Positions 5,419-9,183 of a stretch of DNA of 9,183 bases are shown in pieces. This stretch comes from an uncultured Clostridia bacterium (GTDB lineage: Bacteria; Bacillota; Clostridia; Oscillospirales; CAG-272). The DNA lies in assembly GCA_937893945.1 (NCBI GenBank), contig CALCTA010000110.1, forward strand, positions 1 through 9,183, in the 5' to 3' direction. Under the pieces are notes generated by a model that did not search any database, was not told where the DNA came from, and was given only the letters and a program-made list of their open reading frames with translations. Numbering within the stretch: the stretch's first letter is position 1; the number at the start of each line of letters is the position of its first letter. Both the position numbers and the translations under genes were made by a program.

Positions 5419-5433
5419 TGAAAGCGCTTTACA
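5419..5433 (+). promoter_or_regulatory. LacI/CcpA-type operator-like palindrome (cre-like)
   Basis: AAAGCGCTTT (5421-5430) is a perfect 10-bp palindrome within TGAAAGCGCTTTACA. It fits the core of the catabolite-responsive element (TGNAANCGNWWNCA) except for the last two bases. It lies in the leader of the sigma-factor gene, downstream of the predicted promoter, where a bound protein could block elongation. Regulation by CcpA or a LacI-family protein is inference. Confidence 0.4.
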
Positions 5434-5455
5434 AGAGTTGAAAGGAGGAGAGCTT

Positions 5456-6010
5456 ATGGAAGATAAACAAATAGTTGAGCTGTATTGGGATCGCTCTGAG
5501 GTCGCTATAGAGGAGACCGACAAAAAGTACGGCAGATACTGTCATTATATCGCTTATCAGATACTTGAGAACGACGAGGACGCAAAAGAAGTCGTGAATG
5601 ATACGTATTTGAAGACTTGGCAGAACATACCCCCTGACCGCCCCGAGCATCTCAGAGCTTACGTCGGAATGATAAGCCGACAGATCGCGTTGAATGCTTA
5701 TGAGAAGAATCACGCTAAGAAAAGGGGCAATTTTGCACTTGCTCTTGACGAGCTTGCGGAGTGCCTGCCAAGCAAAGACGAGGATCTGAGAATAGTTCCC
5801 GGAGTTGCTATGAGGGAATCGTTGAACGGCTTTCTCAGAGGATTGCCGTCCAAAACGCGCAATATTTTCATTCGCAGATATTGGTACACAAGCTCTATTT
5901 CAGAGATCGCAGACGAGTATTCAATGAAAGAAAGTGCGGTTGCTATGCTCCTTCTCAGAACACGAAACAAGCTGAAAACACATTTGCAAAAGGAGGGCTT
6001 TAACGTATGA
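5456..6010 (+). CDS. ECF-like sigma-70 family RNA polymerase sigma factor
   Basis: A 184-residue sigma factor with two domains. Region 2 spans about residues 22-90, including the YCHYIAYQILENDEDAKEVV helix and DTYLKTWQNIPP, which bind core polymerase and the -10 element. Region 4 spans about 121-178, with LRGLPSKTRNIFIRRYW and the helix-turn-helix ISEIADEYSMKESAVAMLLLRTR for the -35. Regions 1 and 3 are missing, as in ECF sigma factors. ATG 5456 is chosen because GGAGG (5444-5448) sits 7 nt upstream; the frame is open back to a TTG at 5438 that precedes this site. The stop overlaps the start of the next gene (ATGA, 6007-6010), typical of a coupled sigma and anti-sigma pair. Targets are unknown; the adjacent divergent GH2 gene has a housekeeping promoter. 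Confidence 0.9.
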   Translation: MEDKQIVELYWDRSEVAIEETDKKYGRYCHYIAYQILENDEDAKEVVNDTYLKTWQNIPPDRPEHLRAYVGMISRQIALNAYEKNHAKKRGNFALALDELAECLPSKDEDLRIVPGVAMRESLNGFLRGLPSKTRNIFIRRYWYTSSISEIADEYSMKESAVAMLLLRTRNKLKTHLQKEGFNV

Positions 6011-6984
6011 CGGAAAAAGAATTTTATGAAGAATTCGGCAATATCGATCCCGAGTTGATCGAAGCAGCCGCGCCAAACGCGAGAAAAGGGAAAAAGATAC
6101 TTGCGGTAAGGCTGATAGCCGTAGCCGCTTGCTTGACTGTAATAATTATATCGGCGTTTATGATAGTTCCACGGCTCGTGCAGAGCAATCCACCTGATTA
6201 CGACGTAATCTTTTTTGGAAGCGGCTCGGGTACTGTAACTCCGTACGGTAAGGAATATAGCGAAAAAGACGTAGAAGATTTACAAAAAAAGTATGAAGGC
6301 GTGATATTTTCTTCAAATGGCACAAAGCTTTTGGAAGTATCCGATAAAGTTGACGATTTCAAAGAAATAACTATACAGGGACGAACCTACAAAATGGAAT
6401 ACAGCGCCACCTACAGACCCAAAATAGCAGATAACAAAAAGTTCGGAAGTTCTAAGGATTTTCACGAATACATGCAAGATACTAAGATAAGAATGAGAGT
6501 TAACGTCGCCACAAACGAGCTTATTTTATTCTCTGATGCTAAAAAGGCATCTATTAAGGGAATCATCAGCGAGAGTAGCGCAATATCAATAGCCGATGAG
6601 ATATTCAAGCAGGTGTACGGAGAAGAGCTCAGAAACGAATATAAGTGCATAGGCTTTGTTGAGGGTAATGATACGCCGTATAACGTAACTTACGTCAGAC
6701 AGGTGTTTGGAATGGACACAAACGAGGTTATTGGTATCAGCTTAAATGGTAACGGTGACGTTTTTCGTATACAGGCACAGATGTTCAGGATGTATGACGA
6801 TGCAGAAAAAGACATTACCAAGGAAGAAATAGACGCCGCAAAGAAATATCTTATTGAAAAACTCAGCAGCAAGTATGATATCAGATATACCGATCTTATA
6901 ATCAACTCCGAAGGGGATTATTATGTAAGAGCATACATTTGGATAAACAACTCTTTCGAGTTGGCTTATGTAAACGTTCAATGA
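6007..6984 (+). CDS. Single-pass membrane protein, presumed anti-sigma factor
   Basis: A 325-residue protein with a short cytoplasmic N-terminus (1-31, with FGNIDPELIEAAAPN, a helix typical of small sigma-binding segments in clostridial anti-sigma factors), one membrane helix (about 33-54), and a large extracytoplasmic region (55-325). The region around 190-260 (ISIADEIFKQVYGEEL, then two strand-rich stretches ending in GDVFRIQAQ) has the helix-then-sheet look of a PepSY-type fold, and 270-325 repeats a similar layout (EIDAAKKYLIEKL then strands). No classical zinc-binding HxxxCxxC anti-sigma motif is present. Translation starts at ATG 6007, inside the sigma gene stop, with AGGAGG at 5991-5996 (10 nt gap). 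The role is inferred from gene order, overlap and topology. A terminator follows at 7000-7031. Confidence 0.82.
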   Translation: MTEKEFYEEFGNIDPELIEAAAPNARKGKKILAVRLIAVAACLTVIIISAFMIVPRLVQSNPPDYDVIFFGSGSGTVTPYGKEYSEKDVEDLQKKYEGVIFSSNGTKLLEVSDKVDDFKEITIQGRTYKMEYSATYRPKIADNKKFGSSKDFHEYMQDTKIRMRVNVATNELILFSDAKKASIKGIISESSAISIADEIFKQVYGEELRNEYKCIGFVEGNDTPYNVTYVRQVFGMDTNEVIGISLNGNGDVFRIQAQMFRMYDDAEKDITKEEIDAAKKYLIEKLSSKYDIRYTDLIINSEGDYYVRAYIWINNSFELAYVNVQ

Positions 6985-6999
6985 TCAATATCTGAATTC

Positions 7000-7031
7000 C
7001 CGCCCGTCGCGAAAGCGACGGGCGGCTTTTT
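7000..7031 (+). terminator. Terminator of the sigma/anti-sigma operon
   Basis: An 11-bp perfect GC-rich stem (7000-7010 with 7015-7025), closed by a GAAA tetraloop (GNRA class, very stable), then a short C and TTTTT (7027-7031). It lies 15 nt after the stop codon of the anti-sigma gene. A strong intrinsic terminator. Confidence 0.93.
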
Positions 7032-7088
7032 GCTTTGCGTGAATTTTTAAAATATATATTGGAAAGGCGACAAAAATTAAAAATCTTA

Positions 7089-7117
7089 TTGAATAATTCT
7101 TTTGCTTGTGATATAAT
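7089..7117 (+). promoter_or_regulatory. Sigma-A promoter of the isomerase-metY unit
   Basis: TTGAAT (7089-7094), 17-bp spacer, and perfect TATAAT (7112-7117) with an extended -10 TG at 7109-7110. Transcription should start near 7124, giving a leader of about 43 nt. This is too short to hold a SAM (S-box) riboswitch, although the unit probably includes the metY-like gene. Confidence 0.78.
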
Positions 7118-7153
7118 TAATCTGTATAGTTATTTTTAGGCGCGAGGCGATGC

Positions 7154-7158
7154 GGAGG
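7154..7158 (+). promoter_or_regulatory. Ribosome binding site deciding the isomerase start
   Basis: GGAGG at 7154-7158 stands 8 nt before ATG 7167. An in-frame GTG at 7158-7160 overlaps this site and therefore cannot be the start. Confidence 0.8.
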
Positions 7159-7166
7159 TGCTGAAA

Positions 7167-7958
7167 ATGAGGAAAATTGGAATAAATCTGCACTCTGTTA
7201 AGGGCTACAGCGACTCTGAGGCGGCAGAGCTTCTTGCCTCTCACGGCTTTGAGGCGACCTTCAGCGATACCTACAGCGCCGAGCGGCAGGTAGAGATAGC
7301 CGAGCTTCTTGCGAAGAAGGGAATATCCTACGACACGCTTCACGCGCCCTTTGACCGCATTAACGATATGTGGCGCGAGGGCGAGGACGGTGAGCGAATG
7401 TGTGAGCGGCTGATAGCCGCCGTGGATAACTGCGCTCTTGCGGGAGTGCCTACGGCGATAGTTCATCTCTCGTCGGGAGTCCACGCGCCGCAGATAAATG
7501 ACGTCGGTATGGCGAGATTTACGCGCCTTGTCGAGCACGCCGAGAAGAAGGGCGTCGTGGTTGCATTTGAAAACCAGAGAAAGCTTGCGAACATATCCTG
7601 GGCGCTTGAGACATTTGAGGCAAACGCGCACGTCGGCTTCTGTTGGGATTGCGGACACGAGGGCTGCTTTAGTCCTGGCAGGGAATATATGCCGCTGTTT
7701 TCGTCTCAGCTCGTAGCGCTTCACATTCACGATAACTTTGCAGTCTTTAACGAGGACAGACACATGCTGCCCTTTGATGCGCGTCTTGACTTTGAGAGGA
7801 TCGCGCGGCAGATAAGGTCGTCGGGATATGGCGGCACGCTGATGCTTGAGGTCTTTAAGAAGGACGGAGCACCTTACGGAAATATGAGCGCAGACGAGTA
7901 TCTCTCGCGCGCCTACGCCGCGGCGACGGCTTTAAGAAAAATGATAGATAACGATTGA
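7167..7958 (+). CDS. Sugar phosphate isomerase/epimerase (xylose isomerase-like TIM barrel)
   Basis: A 263-residue cytoplasmic protein of the AP endonuclease family 2/xylose isomerase-like TIM-barrel superfamily. Strand-end residues match the metal-dependent isomerase/epimerase pattern: His59 (TLHAPF), His100 (IVHLSS), Glu135 (VAFEN), Asp161 and His164 (CWDCGHEG), His186-His188 (ALHIHDN) and Glu228 (LMLEVF). Together these form a divalent-metal site. Enzymes of this group isomerise or epimerise keto-sugars or their phosphates, or act on inositols; the exact substrate cannot be read. An AP endonuclease is less likely given the short length and the LHAPF/LHIHDN motifs. The start is fixed by GGAGG at 7154-7158. 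It has its own promoter, and the metY-like gene begins 26 nt after its stop with no terminator between them, so the two are probably co-transcribed. Confidence 0.88.
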   Translation: MRKIGINLHSVKGYSDSEAAELLASHGFEATFSDTYSAERQVEIAELLAKKGISYDTLHAPFDRINDMWREGEDGERMCERLIAAVDNCALAGVPTAIVHLSSGVHAPQINDVGMARFTRLVEHAEKKGVVVAFENQRKLANISWALETFEANAHVGFCWDCGHEGCFSPGREYMPLFSSQLVALHIHDNFAVFNEDRHMLPFDARLDFERIARQIRSSGYGGTLMLEVFKKDGAPYGNMSADEYLSRAYAAATALRKMIDND

Positions 7959-7984
7959 TTTTTATATACAAGGAGAAAAAAGAA

Positions 7985-9183
7985 ATGGCAAACAACAACT
8001 ACAGAATTGAGACAAAATGTGTGCAGGGCGGATACACCCCCGGAAACGGTGAGCCCAGACAGATACCGATAATTCAGAGCACCACCTTCAAGTACGCATC
8101 AAGCGCTGAGATGGGCAAGCTCTTTGACCTTGAGGCTTCGGGATATTTCTATACCCGTTTGCAGAACCCCACCAACGACAGCGTTGCGGCTAAGATATGC
8201 GATATGGAGGGCGGCACTGCCGCTATGCTGACGTCCTCGGGACAGGCGGCAAACTTCTTTGCGATATTCAACATCGCATCCTGCGGAGATCACGTAATTG
8301 CTTCCTCGACTATCTACGGCGGCACTTACAATCTCTTCTCGGTTACGCTCAAGAGAATGGGCATCGACTTTACTTTCGTTTCCCCCGACTCGTCCGAGGA
8401 GGAGCTTCACGCGGCGTTCAGAGAGAACACCAAGGCGGTGTTCGGCGAGACTATCGCAAACCCCGCTCTGACTGTGCTTGACATCGAGCTTTTCGCTAAG
8501 GTGGCGCACGAGCACGGCGTTCCGCTTATAATCGACAACACCTTCGCAACTCCCGTAAACTGCCGTCCTTTTGAATGGGGCGCTGATATAGTTACCCACT
8601 CGACCACAAAGTATATGGACGGACACGGCGCGGCTGTTGGCGGATGCATCGTTGACTCGGGTAAGTTCGATTGGACCAAGTACCCCGAGAAGTTCCCCGG
8701 ACTCTGCACTCCCGATGAGAGCTATCACGGCGTTACCTACACCGAGCGTTTTGGCCTTGAGGGCGCGTTCATAACCAAGGCAACGGCTCAGCTTATGCGT
8801 GATTTTGGCGCAATTCAGTCGCCTCAGAACGCATTCCTTCTCAACCTCGGACTTGAGAGCCTTCACGTAAGAATGGCTCGCCATTGCGAGAACGGACTTG
8901 CAGTCGCTAAGTTCTTAAAGTCCGACGACAGAATTGCCTGGGTAACCTATCCGAGCCTTGAGGGAGATAAGTATTATGACCTCGCGCAGAAGTATATGCC
9001 ACAAGGTACTTGCGGTGTCGTAAGCTTTGGTGTCAAGGGCGGACGCGAGATGGCAGAAAAGTTTATGGGCAACCTCAAGATAGCGGCGATAGAGACTCAC
9101 GTTGCTGACGCGAGAACCTGTTGTCTGCACCCCGCAAGCGCAACTCACCGTCAGATGAACGAGGAGGAGCTCGTTGCGGCGGG
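7985..9183 (+). CDS. metY: O-acetylhomoserine sulfhydrylase (Cys/Met metabolism PLP enzyme), 3' end cut
   Basis: The first 399 residues of a PLP-dependent enzyme that makes homocysteine from O-acetylhomoserine and sulfide (or a related thiol), in methionine biosynthesis. Family marks are YFYTRLQNPT (Tyr56 and Arg58, phosphate contacts across the dimer), TSSGQAA (83-89), STIYGGTYNLF with the stacking Tyr111, VPLIIDNTFATP with Asp184 that binds the pyridine nitrogen, and THSTTKYMDGHG with the Schiff-base Lys209. ADARTCCLHPASATHRQM near the end is typical of the MetY branch. The family is usually about 420-430 residues, so only the last few dozen residues are missing beyond the window. ATG 7985 follows AAGGAG (7970-7975) at 9 nt. 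It reads right to the edge with no stop. It is distinguished from cystathionine gamma-synthase/lyase by the longer N-terminus and the HGAAVGGCIVDSGKFDW insert. It is likely co-transcribed with the isomerase-like gene. Confidence 0.93.
   Translation, partial: MANNNYRIETKCVQGGYTPGNGEPRQIPIIQSTTFKYASSAEMGKLFDLEASGYFYTRLQNPTNDSVAAKICDMEGGTAAMLTSSGQAANFFAIFNIASCGDHVIASSTIYGGTYNLFSVTLKRMGIDFTFVSPDSSEEELHAAFRENTKAVFGETIANPALTVLDIELFAKVAHEHGVPLIIDNTFATPVNCRPFEWGADIVTHSTTKYMDGHGAAVGGCIVDSGKFDWTKYPEKFPGLCTPDESYHGVTYTERFGLEGAFITKATAQLMRDFGAIQSPQNAFLLNLGLESLHVRMARHCENGLAVAKFLKSDDRIAWVTYPSLEGDKYYDLAQKYMPQGTCGVVSFGVKGGREMAEKFMGNLKIAAIETHVADARTCCLHPASATHRQMNEEELVAA

Noticed and set aside
5269..6155. A 15-bp match (TAATAATTATATCGG) between the GH2 promoter region and the anti-sigma coding sequence
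   Set aside because: The second copy encodes part of the membrane helix and the motif is AT-rich; chance is sufficient.
7086..7763. Minus-strand open frame opposite the isomerase gene
   Set aside because: It runs through the isomerase promoter and coding sequence, has no recognisable domain, and the plus-strand gene has clear family motifs.
8099..8884. Minus-strand open frame opposite metY
   Set aside because: It is fully contained in a strongly recognised PLP-enzyme gene, with no motif or start signal of its own.

Overview
The window looks like chromosomal DNA from a low-to-mid GC member of the Firmicutes, most likely a gut Clostridia (Oscillospiraceae/Ruminococcaceae-like). This rests on strong AGGAGG-type ribosome binding sites, consensus sigma-A promoters with 17-bp spacers, heavy use of ATA and AGA codons, intrinsic terminators after most units, and the gene families present. 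This placement is inference; no rRNA or tRNA gene lies inside the window.

Layout, left to right. (1) Positions 1-113 hold a leader-like segment ending in a terminator, with alternative base pairings and, on the minus strand, a sequence resembling the boxA leader of rRNA operons. (2) A HAD-family hydrolase (160-879, +) follows. (3) A bidirectional terminator hairpin (887-920) separates it from a minus-strand, AT-richer four-gene operon (2958 down to 938). The operon encodes a small LytTR DNA-binding regulator, a four-helix DUF3021-like membrane protein, a second unrecognised multi-helix membrane protein, and a protein with one membrane anchor and a soluble domain. (4) Upstream of lytTR, at 2977-3255, is a 279-bp element closed by 27-bp near-perfect inverted repeats. 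A good minus-strand promoter sits right outside it, so the whole element should be the 5' leader of the lytTR mRNA. A remnant-rich intergenic stretch follows (3256-3441), then a second, identical copy of the 887-920 terminator hairpin at 3444-3477. (5) A GH2 glycoside hydrolase (3488-5236, -) is read from a perfect consensus promoter. (6) Divergent from it is a sigma-70/ECF-like sigma factor gene (5456-6010, +) overlapping by 4 bp a gene for a single-pass membrane protein, the presumed anti-sigma factor (6007-6984, +). This pair ends in a strong GNRA-loop terminator. (7) A TIM-barrel sugar phosphate isomerase/epimerase-like gene (7167-7958, +) has its own extended -10 promoter and is followed after 26 nt by an O-acetylhomoserine sulfhydrylase gene (metY-like), cut by the right edge of the window.

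Two membrane-linked signalling modules dominate: LytTR plus membrane partners, and sigma plus anti-sigma. They flank a carbohydrate-active enzyme. The most interesting part is the lytTR operon with its large self-paired leader element: either a MITE-like mobile repeat that landed between promoter and ribosome binding site, or a structured regulatory RNA. The sequence alone cannot decide between these.
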